From NCBI GenBank assembly GCA_027621295.1, contig JAQCBR010000040.1, positions 1 through 32,606 of the forward strand: DNA of 32,606 bases, in the 5' to 3' direction. Shown piece by piece: positions 8,463 through 17,297 of this stretch. Origin of the DNA: Planctomycetota bacterium. Its GTDB lineage: Bacteria > Planctomycetota > UBA1135 > UBA2386. The notes below the pieces were generated by a model. That model was not told the DNA's origin and did no database searches. It worked only from the letters and a program-made list of their open reading frames with translations. A program made the translations under genes and the position numbers. How positions within the stretch are numbered: position 1 is the first letter of the stretch; each line of letters opens with the position of its first letter.

Positions 8463-9446
8463 TCAGTCCTGCGCGAGACGGACGCGCAGCGCGGCGGCCT
8501 CGGAGGCTGCGTGGGTGCCGGCGAACTTCTCCTCGAAAGCTGCGAGAGCCTCGACGAGCTTCCGGCGCTGCGAGATCTTGTTCGCGTCGAACTTGGCCTG
8601 GACCTTCTCGAGCGCGCGGCTGGCCGAGATCTCCTTCTTGATGCCGTCGTCGTCGTCGAAGCGATCGAGCATCGCCTCGGCTTCCGCGGCGACCGTGAGA
8701 CCCTTGAAGTCCTTCTGGAGCTTCTCGAGGCGCTTCGTCGAGCTCCAGTAATCCGGGCCTTCACCCAGCTTCTGGATCTGTTTGGAGGTGCGCTCGATCA
8801 GGCTTTCGAAGTACGCCTTGTGGGCTTCGAGCACCGTGCGCTCATCGTCGTCCAGGTTGTCCTTGGCGAGCGTGCGCGACAGGTGGCTCTCGACCTTGGC
8901 GTAGTCGTCCTTCTCCCAGGCCTTGCGCAGCGGATCGTAGCGCGACTCGTCCGGCAGTTCGGGGATCAGGACGACCGACTCCAAAGCCTTCTTGAGCCAG
9001 TCCTCCGACGGCATGCGGTCGTCGGGGGTGGTCAGGATCTCGCCGTCGGGCGAGACGGTGAAGTAGCTCGGGTAGAACCGCCCTCCGTATTCGCCCATCG
9101 CCCCGGGGGCGCGGACGACCGGATAGCGGATGCCCTTCGCTTCGATGTGGTCGGCCAGTTTCTGCTCGGCTTCATCGGACACGCCGATGATCACCAACCC
9201 CGCGTCGCTGAACTTGTCGTGCAAGTCGTTCAGCTTCGGGATCGATGCTGTGCAGGGGCCTCACCAGGTGGCGAAGAAGTCGAGCATGACCAGCTTGCCC
9301 TTCAGCTCCGCGAGAGAGACCGGAGCTTCGTTCCAGGTCTTCGCGAAGACGATGTCGGGAGCGGTCGTGCCCTTCTGGAGTTGGGCCGGGACGGCGGCAG
9401 CGAAGAACGCTGCGGCGGTGGCGGCCAGGGGGACACGTCGGTTCAT
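8463..9446 (-). CDS. Exported TlpA-like thioredoxin-fold protein, probable selenoprotein (UGPC active site)
   Basis: The frame starts at the ATG at 9446 and has a single in-frame TGA at 9261-9263 (codon 62), then continues open to 8463. The codons around the TGA give DFFATW-[TGA]-GPC. The family expects Cys at that place (WCGPC), so UGA most likely encodes selenocysteine and makes a U62-G-P-C65 redox site. The rest of the fold is intact after the TGA: LVIIGVSDE, the RFYPSYF cis-proline segment and TVSPDGEI. Residues 1-21 are a signal peptide (ending AVPAQ). A C-terminal helical region of about 150 residues, rich in Lys and Glu, is of unknown role. Full product is 327 residues including Sec. 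Likely a periplasmic thiol/selenol oxidoreductase. Alternatives are a nonsense mutation or a sequencing error turning TGC or TGT into TGA. Confidence 0.78.
9231..9263 (-). promoter_or_regulatory. UGA (Sec) codon and candidate bacterial SECIS hairpin
   Basis: Reading from the UGA (9263-9261) on the mRNA, a hairpin begins 11 nt downstream. CAGC pairs with GCUG (ends at 9250 and 9231), there is an A-A mismatch, UCG pairs with CGA, and the apical loop is AUCC; if the closing pair opens, the loop starts with G. The loop lies about 19-22 nt after the UGA, inside the range described for bacterial SECIS elements read by SelB. Pairing is by eye only. Confidence 0.5.
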
Positions 9447-9455
9447 GGCGCGTGG

Positions 9456-9461
9456 ATTCTA
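9456..9461 (-). promoter_or_regulatory. -10-like element for the TlpA-like gene
   Basis: Minus-strand TAGAAT, five of six to TATAAT, preceded by GC and followed after 9 nt by the ATG at 9446. No clear -35. The spacing implies a leaderless or nearly leaderless mRNA, consistent with the absence of a Shine-Dalgarno sequence. Confidence 0.4.
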
Positions 9462-9529
9462 GCTCCGTCCAGCGCCTTTGCGATCCGCGGCGAGCGATTC
9501 CTCGCGTGCCAGCGCCCGCGTTCTCCGGA

Positions 9530-10120
9530 TCAGCCGGTCCGCAGCACAGCCCGGATCAGCACTTCGGTGCCCGCGTCGGGGTCGGCATCCAGCGCCTTGG
9601 CGACGCGCGCGCTCGCGTCCTTCTCGACGTAGCCGAGCGTCACCAGCGCGGCGATCGCATCCGAGGCGGCCGGGGTCGCGGCGTCCTGTGCCGGGGTGGG
9701 GGCGGCGCCGGGCAGGTCGAGCTGGGCGATCTTGTCGCGGAGTTCGAGGCAGAGTCGCTCGGCGGTCTTGCCGCCGACGCCCTTCACGCGCTTCAGGGCC
9801 GCGACGTCCCCGTCGAGGATCGTGCGACCGAAGCTCGCCGGGTCGTAGGTGCTCAGGATGCCGAGAGCGATCGCCGGGCCGACTCCGCTGACCGCGAGGA
9901 TGCGGCGCGCGAGGTCCCGCTCGGCGGGGCTGCCGAAGCCGATGAGGCTCGGGCTGCCGTCGACCACGTGCAGGATCGTGTGGAGCGTCGCCTGCTGGCC
10001 CGGCCGGAGAGCGGTCGCCGTGCCGACCGGGACCTTGAGTTCGTAGCCGACCCCGCCACAGCGGAGCACGACGCGGGTCCCGGAGGTCTCGACGACCTCG
10101 CCGAGGAAATGGTCGTACAT
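9530..10120 (-). CDS. ruvA: RuvA, Holliday junction-binding protein
   Basis: Binds four-way DNA junctions as a tetramer and recruits the RuvB motor for branch migration. 196 residues, normal length. An N-terminal OB-fold (about 1-62, FLGEVVETSG and LHTILHVVDGS) is followed by two helix-hairpin-helix motifs, SGVGP (78-82) and KGVGGKTAERL (113-123). A Pro/Ala linker (about 134-148) leads to the C-terminal RuvB-binding domain (about 149-196). ruvB and ruvC are not in the window. The ATG lies only 7 nt after a 10-bp hairpin and has no visible Shine-Dalgarno, so initiation may depend on coupling with or readthrough from the upstream alpha-CTD/TPR gene 33 nt away. Confidence 0.95.
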   Translation of the reverse strand: MYDHFLGEVVETSGTRVVLRCGGVGYELKVPVGTATALRPGQQATLHTILHVVDGSPSLIGFGSPAERDLARRILAVSGVGPAIALGILSTYDPASFGRTILDGDVAALKRVKGVGGKTAERLCLELRDKIAQLDLPGAAPTPAQDAATPAASDAIAALVTLGYVEKDASARVAKALDADPDAGTEVLIRAVLRTG

Positions 10121-10127
10121 CGGAGCT

Positions 10128-10151
10128 CGTCGCGGGCGTGTGCCCGCGACG
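10128..10151 (-). terminator. 10-bp hairpin between the alpha-CTD/TPR gene and ruvA
   Basis: CGTCGCGGGC (10128-10137) and GCCCGCGACG (10142-10151) form a perfect 10-bp stem with a 4-nt loop. It starts 2 nt after the upstream stop codon and ends 7 nt before the ruvA ATG, leaving no room for a normal ribosome-binding site. It could attenuate ruvA transcription or translation. Confidence 0.55.
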
Positions 10152-10153
10152 GA

Positions 10154-11473
10154 TCAGGTGCGGAGCGACAGACCGAGCTCGTCGAGCTTGGTCTTGATCT
10201 CGTTGAGCGAGGTCTGACCGAAGTTCGGGCAGGCCAAGAGCTCCGCTTCGGTCTTGCTCGACAGGTCGCCGATCGTCCGGACCTTGAGCAGGTCGACGAT
10301 GCGGCGGCTGCGGACCGACAGGTCGAGCTCGGAGACCGGGCGCCGGCGCGGGTCCGGGCTCTGGGGATCGGGCTGGTCCTCGGGCGCGGCGACCGGCTCC
10401 TCGGCCTCGCCGATCGTCGAGGTCAGGATCTCGTCCTGGCCCATGCCGAGGCGGAGTCCCTTCACGCGCAGGATCTCCTTGATCTCCTGGAGCGAGGTCT
10501 CGCCGAAGTTCTTGTAGCTGAGCAGCTCGGCCTCGGTCTTCTTGACGAGGTCGCCGAGCGTGTACACGCCCATCTTCGCGAGGCAGTTGCGGCTACGCAC
10601 CGAGAGCTCGAAGTCGTTGATCGGGGTGCGCATGACCTTGTTGCGCTTGTCTTCCCGACGCTCCTGGTCCTCGTCGTAGTACATGCTCAGCGCCGCCGAC
10701 GTGTCGCGTCGGTAGAGCCGTGCCCGGGAGTTGTTCGGGTTGGCCTGCAGCGCGAGGTCGAAGCACTGCATCGCGCGCCGGTAGTTCCCCATGTCCTCGT
10801 AGAGGATGCCGAGGTTGATCACGCAGGCCTCGTTGACGGGCGGGTGCATCAGCGCGCGCTCGTAGAGTTCACGGGCCTCCTCGTCCTCGCCGCGGAGGTC
10901 GACGTTGATCGCGAGGCGGAACAGCGCCTCGGGGTGCGTCTCGTCGATCGACAGCGCCTCGTCGTAGCTGGCGATGGCGCCCATCGTGTCGCCGTCGAAC
11001 TCCTTCAGGCGACCCTTGAAGTACATCGCGTCCGCCGCGGACAGCAGCGATGAGACCTCGTCCAGCCCCTTCGCGAAGCGATCACGGTCGAGCGAGCGCT
11101 CGAGCGCGTGGAGGTAGGCTGCCGCCTGGATCGGGTCGCTGCTGCGCGACGTCAGCACGGCGACCGCCTCATCGATGCGACCCGTGCTGTGGTAGCAGCG
11201 GGCGAGGCAGACGGCGATGCCGGGGTTGGACTTCTCGGGCTCGAGCAGCGCGATCGCGTCGGCGTGACGACCGACCGCCCACATCGCGAGGCCGCGACGC
11301 AGCCCGTTCGACATCGGGCTGTCGATCCAATCGCGCAGCCGCTCGATCTCGTCGGTGGAGCTGAACGCGGTCCGGCGGAACCGCTGGATCACTTCGTGGT
11401 CGATCGTTCCGTCCAGAACCGACAGCGGGTTCTGGCGCTGGGTGGCGGTGCCACCCTCAAAGCCTTCGCTCAT
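10154..11473 (-). CDS. TPR protein with two RNA polymerase alpha-CTD-like domains
   Basis: 439 residues. The N-terminal 60 residues are unassigned. TPR-type helical repeats follow (about 60-260; for example GAIASYDEALSIDETHPEAL and RAMQCFDLALQANPNNSRA). Then come two modules matching the C-terminal domain of the RNA polymerase alpha subunit, about 282-344 and 377-439, joined by a Pro/Glu-rich linker. In E. coli alpha, R265 and N268 contact DNA. Copy 1 keeps both (VRSRNC), while copy 2 keeps the Arg but has Arg for Asn (VRSRRI). Both have Thr at the K298 position. No alpha N-terminal assembly domain is present, so it cannot be rpoA. A role in contacting DNA, sigma factor or activators is inferred; the TPRs would bind a partner. 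AGGAGG lies 5 nt before the ATG, the best Shine-Dalgarno in the window. Confidence 0.85.
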   Translation of the reverse strand: MSEGFEGGTATQRQNPLSVLDGTIDHEVIQRFRRTAFSSTDEIERLRDWIDSPMSNGLRRGLAMWAVGRHADAIALLEPEKSNPGIAVCLARCYHSTGRIDEAVAVLTSRSSDPIQAAAYLHALERSLDRDRFAKGLDEVSSLLSAADAMYFKGRLKEFDGDTMGAIASYDEALSIDETHPEALFRLAINVDLRGEDEEARELYERALMHPPVNEACVINLGILYEDMGNYRRAMQCFDLALQANPNNSRARLYRRDTSAALSMYYDEDQERREDKRNKVMRTPINDFELSVRSRNCLAKMGVYTLGDLVKKTEAELLSYKNFGETSLQEIKEILRVKGLRLGMGQDEILTSTIGEAEEPVAAPEDQPDPQSPDPRRRPVSELDLSVRSRRIVDLLKVRTIGDLSSKTEAELLACPNFGQTSLNEIKTKLDELGLSLRT

Positions 11474-11707
11474 CGTGCCTCCTGCCTGACTCCACCGATC
11501 CGCGCAGGCGTGCGCAGAACCGGCGATGCGCCCGCTGGAAAATGGGTTTCCGCGGGTCGGTGCAAGCCCGGCAGGTTAGGGAGGTTCCGGGCATCGTTCA
11601 AGGGCGCGCTGGCCCCGGGACTCCGGAGTTCTGCGTGGGAAGGTCCTGGCGGGTGGCCGGGGGACCGGCTGGGGGCGGGTGACGCGGGCGGGTCCCGGCG
11701 CGGACCG

Positions 11708-12988
11708 TCAGCCTGTGCCCACGGCGACCCCGCGGTAGACGTCGACGAGATCCGCAGCCATTTCGGCGAAGCCCCGGACCGGCGCGTCGGCGCGGCAGGC
11801 TTCGGCCATCCGGCGGAGGGCATCCCGGTCCGCAGCCATGCCGGCGAGTGCCTCGGCGAGCGCCCCGGCGTCGCCGGGAGGAACGATGCGGCCGTGGACG
11901 CCGTCGACGAGTGCGTCCTGGAGCCCCCCGATCCGGGAGACGACGGTCGGGCGGCCAGCCGCGAGCGCTTCCCGGACCGTCAGACCGAACGCCTCGTGCC
12001 AGAGGGCCGGTGCGACCAGCACGTCGATCCCGGTCAGGATCCTGGGCAGGTCCCCGGTGCGGTAGGGGCCGAGGTAGGCGATCCGGTCGCTCGGGGACAG
12101 GGACTGGAAAGCCCGGGTCAGGAAGCCTGCGTCCCCGTGGTAGGGGACCACGTTGCCGTGGATCCGGAGCTCGGCCTGCCCGGCGGGCAGCTGCTGCATC
12201 GCCCGGACCAGGACGTCGAGCCCCTTCGACGGGATCAGCGTGCCGAGGTAGCCGACGCGGAGCGGACGGTCGCCGTCGAAGTCGGGAAGCGGCAGCTGCC
12301 GGAGCGCGGCGGTGTCGACTCCGTTCTCGACGACCCGGACGCGGGATTCGTCGACGCCGAATGCTGCGAACGGGGGGATCGCCCTCGCAGACGGGGCGAC
12401 CAGCGCGTCGGGCACCGACAGCGTGTCCTTCGCCAACTCGTGCAGGTCGGCAACGGCCGCCTCGCCCTCCTCGCCGGCCGGGATCCATCGGCCGAACGTG
12501 GGTCGCAGGCAGGCTGCGCACCCGGCGGGCGAGATCGTCTCGGTGACGCGGCCGTGGCGATCCCACATCTGTCCGCGGGGGCAGAGCAGCCAGTAGTCGT
12601 GGAGCGTCAGGACGGTCGGGATGCCGGCTTCGCGGAGCACGGCCAGTGCGCCGGTCGACACGCCGGTCAGATGGTGGACGTGGGCGACGTCGAACTTGCG
12701 ATCCGTGAGGAACCCGCGCAGCGCTTCGTCGAGGGCCGGCACCGCGTAGAGCGAGCGGAGCCCGTCGAGGCCCTCGTAGCGGTAGACGAACCGCGTCACC
12801 CGGTAGGGCGCCTGCCCGTCGGTCTCTTCGATGGCCGTGCCCGGATCGGGTCCTGCTCTCCCCGTCTTCGCGTACACGTGGACCTCGTGCCCCGCCTCCG
12901 TGAGTGCGCGCGCGAGTCCGTCGACGTGCTGCTCGACGCCGCCGACGCTCTCCGGCGGGAGTCCGTGCGTGATCAACAGCACGCGCAT
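11708..12988 (-). CDS. GT4-family glycosyltransferase
   Basis: GT-B fold retaining glycosyltransferase, 426 residues. The N-terminal acceptor-side domain starts MRVLLITHGLPPESVGGVE, including the GG loop typical of GT4. LTLHDYWLLCPRG (128-139) contains the H130-D131 pair. The C-terminal nucleotide-sugar domain begins near RVGYLGTLIPSKGLDVL. The E-x7-E motif is E332 and E340 (HEAFGLTVRE). C157 and C160 form a CxxC, which some members of this subgroup share. Donor and acceptor cannot be read from the sequence; exopolysaccharide, LPS or glycolipid synthesis are possible. The ATG at 12988 matches the family start, and the longer frame to 13372 runs into the murA region. It is single, divergent from murA, with no sugar-biosynthesis neighbours. 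Confidence 0.88.
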   Translation of the reverse strand: MRVLLITHGLPPESVGGVEQHVDGLARALTEAGHEVHVYAKTGRAGPDPGTAIEETDGQAPYRVTRFVYRYEGLDGLRSLYAVPALDEALRGFLTDRKFDVAHVHHLTGVSTGALAVLREAGIPTVLTLHDYWLLCPRGQMWDRHGRVTETISPAGCAACLRPTFGRWIPAGEEGEAAVADLHELAKDTLSVPDALVAPSARAIPPFAAFGVDESRVRVVENGVDTAALRQLPLPDFDGDRPLRVGYLGTLIPSKGLDVLVRAMQQLPAGQAELRIHGNVVPYHGDAGFLTRAFQSLSPSDRIAYLGPYRTGDLPRILTGIDVLVAPALWHEAFGLTVREALAAGRPTVVSRIGGLQDALVDGVHGRIVPPGDAGALAEALAGMAADRDALRRMAEACRADAPVRGFAEMAADLVDVYRGVAVGTG

Positions 12989-13053
12989 CGGCAGTCCTCG
13001 GCTTCGTGTGCGGGACGAATCAATCGCACGCTGGAACGCATCGACATCGCCGC

Positions 13054-13060
13054 TAGCATA
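13054..13060. promoter_or_regulatory. Overlapping -10-like hexamers between the divergent GT4 gene and murA
   Basis: The core reads TAGCAT on plus (13054-13059, towards murA) and TATGCT on minus (13060-13055, towards the glycosyltransferase). Distances to the starts are about 120 and 67 nt. No good -35 boxes are seen. A shared or competing promoter core is possible. Confidence 0.3.
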
Positions 13061-13181
13061 CCCGGCGTCCTGCGTCGGGCTTGGGCGGTTCGTCGCGGGT
13101 CGACTCTCGAATTCGAGCGGAGCGTTCGCACGGGCGTGCGGCGTCTCCGTCAGTGACGAAGACCCGACTGGGAGGGCTTGG

Positions 13182-14453
<1,272 letters not shown>

Positions 14454-14620
14454 AGGTTGCCGGTGAGCCGCCGGAGAGGCGAGCTGCCGGAGAATCGCCC
14501 GAAGCTCGACCGTCGCCCGTCCGGCGGGAGTGAGGCTGCCGCATCGGGGCGCGCGACGGCGTGTCGTCGAAGATGGTCTGGCGCTCGACTCCACGGGTGC
14601 GCCTCGGGCATCCCGGGTTT

Positions 14621-14647
14621 TTGCCGAGCGCAGGGCGACGCTACACT
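14621..14647 (+). promoter_or_regulatory. Candidate promoter for the small secreted protein
   Basis: TTGCCG (14621-14626) and TACACT (14642-14647) are 15 nt apart; using TTTGCC one base earlier gives 16. The -10 is preceded by GC, as at several other starts here. The leader to the ATG would be about 23 nt. Confidence 0.4.
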
Positions 14648-14676
14648 CGGCGCCGTCCCTGCTGGAGACGTAGCCC

Positions 14677-14991
14677 ATGCGGATCATCCTCGCCGTCCTT
14701 CTCCTCTCGCTCTCGGTGTCTGCACAGCAGCGAGCCCCGCGCGTCGTGGTCGTGACTCCCGGTGCGTCTTCCCGTCCGGCGGCGCCGACCAAGATCGTCC
14801 GCGTGCTGCCTGCACCGGCTCCCGCACCGGCGGGCGCCTACGCCGGGACGAGGGGGCAGCGGGACTGGCGCGGAACGTCGCGTGGCGCGGTGATGCAGCG
14901 TCGGGCCCAGTACGCGGCGTGGCGCGCGCAGTTCCGTCCGACCCATCCGTTCCGGTCCGTGCCGCTCCGGTTCCGCGCCGGCTGGCGGTGA
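14677..14991 (+). CDS. Small secreted basic protein, function unknown
   Basis: 104 residues. The first 17 form a clear signal peptide (MRIILAVLLLSLSVSAQQ, cleavage near SAQ). The rest is Val/Pro/Ala-rich and then Arg-rich (RGQRDW, MQRRAQYAAWRAQFRP), with a very basic C-terminus and no Cys. No domain recognised. It has GGAG about 9 nt before the ATG and a promoter candidate 30 nt upstream, both favouring a real gene. It stands alone between murA and ffh. A chance frame in GC-rich DNA cannot be excluded, but the signal peptide makes this less likely. Confidence 0.6.
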   Translation: MRIILAVLLLSLSVSAQQRAPRVVVVTPGASSRPAAPTKIVRVLPAPAPAPAGAYAGTRGQRDWRGTSRGAVMQRRAQYAAWRAQFRPTHPFRSVPLRFRAGWR

Positions 14992-15025
14992 GTCCCGACG
15001 CGGCAGCGCGTTCCCCGTCGCGCGC

Positions 15026-15054
15026 TTGACGCGGTCTCGGGGGCTGTCGAGACT
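15026..15054 (+). promoter_or_regulatory. Candidate promoter for ffh
   Basis: TTGACG (15026-15031) and GAGACT (15049-15054) with a 17-nt spacer. The -35 matches five of six. The -10 hexamer is identical to that before the HEAT/TPR gene. The leader to the ffh ATG would be about 120 nt and highly structured. Confidence 0.45.
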
Positions 15055-15057
15055 GGC

Positions 15058-15112
15058 CCGCCCCACGGTGGGCGGTCTCGCCGTGGTCTGGGACGCTCGG
15101 GTCGGTCCCGAG
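15058..15112 (+). promoter_or_regulatory. Structured leader of ffh: competing inverted repeats
   Basis: CCGCCC (15058-15063) pairs with GGGCGG (15070-15075). Alternatively CCAC (15063-15066) and GGCG (15071-15074) pair with CGCC and GTGG (15079-15086). A separate hairpin CTCGGG/CCCGAG spans 15096-15112. The first two are mutually exclusive. The unit could be a terminator for the small upstream gene or an ffh leader. I do not recognise a known riboswitch. Confidence 0.35.
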
Positions 15113-15180
15113 TCACTCGCCGCGCCGCGGCGCGCGACGCTCCCGCGAGCCCCGACCGCAACACGCCCGTCTACGCGCAG

Positions 15181-16641
15181 ATGTTCGATTCCCTGACTGG
15201 GGCCCTCGACAAGGCCTACCGCTCGATCGTCGGTCAGAAGGTCCTGACCGAGAAGAACGTCGAGGACGGCATCCAGTCCGTTCGTGAGGCGCTGCTCGAG
15301 GCGGACGTCAACTTCGGCGTGGCGCGCGACTTCCTGGCCCGCGTCAAGGAGCGCGCGCTCGGCCAGGAGGTCCTGAAGGCTGTCGATCCCGGCCAGCAGT
15401 TCGTCAAGGTCTTCCACGACGCGCTGACCGAGCTTCTCGGCAGCGAGAAGCGGGGCCTGCCGGTGGCGGATCAAGGGCCATTGGTCCTGATGATGGCCGG
15501 CCTGCAGGGTGCGGGGAAGACGACCACCTGCGCGAAGCTCGCGCTCTGGCTCAAGGAGAAGCGGAAGAAGAACCCGCTGCTCGTCGCGGCGGACCTCCAG
15601 CGCCCGGCTGCGGTCGAGCAGCTCCAGACCCTGGGGCGGCAGCTCGGCATCGCAGTCCACGCCGAGGGGACCGACCAGAGTCCACCGCAGGTGTGTCAGC
15701 GAGGGATCGAGCTCGCCAAGCGCAACCGCCACGACGTCGTCATCCTCGACACCGCGGGGCGTCTGCACATCGACGACGCGCTGATGACGGAGCTGCAGAT
15801 GGTCCACAGCCTCTGCCAGCCCCACGGCGTGCTGCTCGTCTGCGACTCGATGCTCGGCCAGGACGCGGTCCAGTCGGCGAAGGAGTTCGACAGCCGCCTG
15901 CCGATCCACGGCGTGATCCTGACCAAGACCGACGGCGACGCCCGCGGAGGTGCGGCCCTCTCGGTCAAGGCGGTCACGGGCAAGCCGATCCTGTTCGTCG
16001 GCACCGGCGAGAAGCCCGACGAGCTCGAGGAGTTCGATCCGCCTCGCATGGCGGGCCGCATCCTCGGCATGGGGGACGTGGTCAGCCTCGTCGAGAAGGC
16101 CCAGGAGGTCATCGACGAGAAGCAGGCCGAGCGCGAGGCCAAGAAGCTGCTGAAGGGTCAGTTCGACTTCGAGGACTTCCTCAAGCAGCTGAACATGATT
16201 CGCAAGCTGGGTCCGCTGAAGAAGGTCCTGGGCATGCTCCCGGGGATGGGGCAGGCGCTGAAGGAGGTCGATCTCGACGATCGGCGCTTCAAGCGGGTCG
16301 AAGCGATGATCCAGTCGATGACCGTCGCCGAGCGGCGCAACCCGGACCTGATCGACATCCAGCGTCGCCGACGCATCGCGGCCGGCAGCGGCAACCCGCT
16401 CCAGGGGGTCCACGACCTCGTCAAGCAGTTCAAGACGATGCAGAAGATGATGTCGAAGCTCGGCAAGGGCGGGCTCGGCGACCTGCAGGGACTGATGGGC
16501 GGCGGGGGTGCTGGCGGTTTCCCGGGCATGCCGGGCGGGATGGGGCAGATGCCCGGCGGCATGCCCTCCCCGCGTGGGGGTGGGCGTCGCGGCGGCGGGA
16601 ACAGCGCGTTCCAGGATTTCCTCCGGGGCCGCGGGCGCTGA
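15181..16641 (+). CDS. ffh: Ffh, signal recognition particle GTPase (SRP54)
   Basis: Binds signal sequences of nascent membrane proteins, together with SRP RNA, and docks with FtsY. 486 residues. The helical N domain (1-88) is followed by the G domain with GLQGAGKTT (107-115), DTAGR (190-194), TKTDGDARGG (248-257) and GTGEKPDELEEFDP. The C-terminal Met-rich M domain starts near residue 325 and includes MLPGMGQ. The tail is unusually rich in Gly/Met/Pro (about 440-475) before a basic end. No Shine-Dalgarno is evident before the ATG. rpsP follows about 220 bp downstream on the same strand, the ffh-rpsP order seen in many bacteria. No SRP RNA gene was identified in the window. Confidence 0.97.
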   Translation: MFDSLTGALDKAYRSIVGQKVLTEKNVEDGIQSVREALLEADVNFGVARDFLARVKERALGQEVLKAVDPGQQFVKVFHDALTELLGSEKRGLPVADQGPLVLMMAGLQGAGKTTTCAKLALWLKEKRKKNPLLVAADLQRPAAVEQLQTLGRQLGIAVHAEGTDQSPPQVCQRGIELAKRNRHDVVILDTAGRLHIDDALMTELQMVHSLCQPHGVLLVCDSMLGQDAVQSAKEFDSRLPIHGVILTKTDGDARGGAALSVKAVTGKPILFVGTGEKPDELEEFDPPRMAGRILGMGDVVSLVEKAQEVIDEKQAEREAKKLLKGQFDFEDFLKQLNMIRKLGPLKKVLGMLPGMGQALKEVDLDDRRFKRVEAMIQSMTVAERRNPDLIDIQRRRRIAAGSGNPLQGVHDLVKQFKTMQKMMSKLGKGGLGDLQGLMGGGGAGGFPGMPGGMGQMPGGMPSPRGGGRRGGGNSAFQDFLRGRGR

Positions 16642-16762
16642 AGCCCGGGGGGCTACCGCCTTCGGCGCGGGCAGCCAGCACCTCGTCCAGATTTGCGCCC
16701 TGGCGAAACCTCACTGGCGGGCCTCCGCCTCGCCGCCCCGAAAAATTGCTCCGGAGGGGCGT

Positions 16763-16782
16763 GGCGCCTCCCTGGGGGCGCC
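16763..16782 (+). terminator. Hairpin between ffh and rpsP
   Basis: GGCGCC repeated on both sides of an 8-nt loop (16763-16768 and 16777-16782) forms a 6-bp stem. A TACCAT hexamer at 16785-16790 follows immediately and could be an rpsP -10 element. It may be an ffh terminator or an rpsP leader element. The rest of the 223-bp gap shows nothing clear. Confidence 0.35.
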
Positions 16783-16864
16783 GCTACCATCCCCCTCCCA
16801 TTTTCGAGACCCATGCCTCCGCGACTGGCGGAGGAGATCGACGAATTCCGCTCAGGAGCCCACC

Positions 16865-17263
16865 TTGGCAGTCAAGCTGCGACTCACCCGTTTCGGACGC
16901 CTGAATCACCCGACCTACCGGGTCTGTGCGACCGAGGCCAGCTTCAAGCGCGACGGTCGCGTGATCGAGACCCTGGGCTACTACCTGCCGAAGGCCCCGA
17001 ACGCCCAGGACCAGAGCAGCCTCAACGCGGAGCGCGTCCGCTACTGGCTGTCGGTCGGCGCTCAGCCGTCGGAGACGGTGGCGAGCCTGATCCGCAACGC
17101 GGGCATCGAGCTGCCGAAGCGCAAGCCGTGCCGGGTGCGCAAGAACAAGCCGACCCCTTCCGCGTTCCAGCCGCCCCGCCGTCTCGGCAAGGGCCGCCTG
17201 GCGAAGCGGAAGTGGCGCGCGAAGCACGGTGGCGAGACCGCCGCGCCCGCGGCCGAGTCCTGA
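16865..17263 (+). CDS. rpsP: 30S ribosomal protein S16 (TTG start)
   Basis: Small-subunit protein needed for 30S assembly. 132 residues: the conserved S16 core (AVKLRLTRFGRLNHPTYRVC, then KRDGRVIETLGYY and LNAERVRYWLSVGAQPSETV) plus a basic extension of about 45 residues ending in an Ala-rich tail. Typical S16 is 80-90 residues. No ATG gives the family N-terminus. TTG at 16865 gives M-A-V-K and has AGGAG (16854-16858) 6 nt upstream, which decides the start. The usual downstream rimM-trmD-rplS genes are absent; an HhH-like gene follows instead. Confidence 0.94.
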   Translation: MAVKLRLTRFGRLNHPTYRVCATEASFKRDGRVIETLGYYLPKAPNAQDQSSLNAERVRYWLSVGAQPSETVASLIRNAGIELPKRKPCRVRKNKPTPSAFQPPRRLGKGRLAKRKWRAKHGGETAAPAAES

Positions 17264-17279
17264 GGGTGGCCAGCGGGTG

Positions 17280-17297
17280 GAGGCCCGCCGCGGCCTC
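17280..17297 (+). terminator. Hairpin after rpsP
   Basis: GAGGCC/GGCCTC, a perfect 6-bp stem with a 6-nt loop, 16 nt after the rpsP stop. GC-rich, no T-run. Terminator-like. Confidence 0.45.

Noticed and set aside
8463..9224. A separate shorter gene starting inside the TlpA-like frame, with 9261-9446 as a pseudogene fragment
   Set aside because: The break is one UGA exactly at a redox Cys codon with both halves of a single thioredoxin domain in the same frame; readthrough explains it better.
12831..13181. Upstream in-frame extension of murA
   Set aside because: The extension is antisense to the glycosyltransferase, has no homology, and a strong Shine-Dalgarno marks the ATG at 13182.
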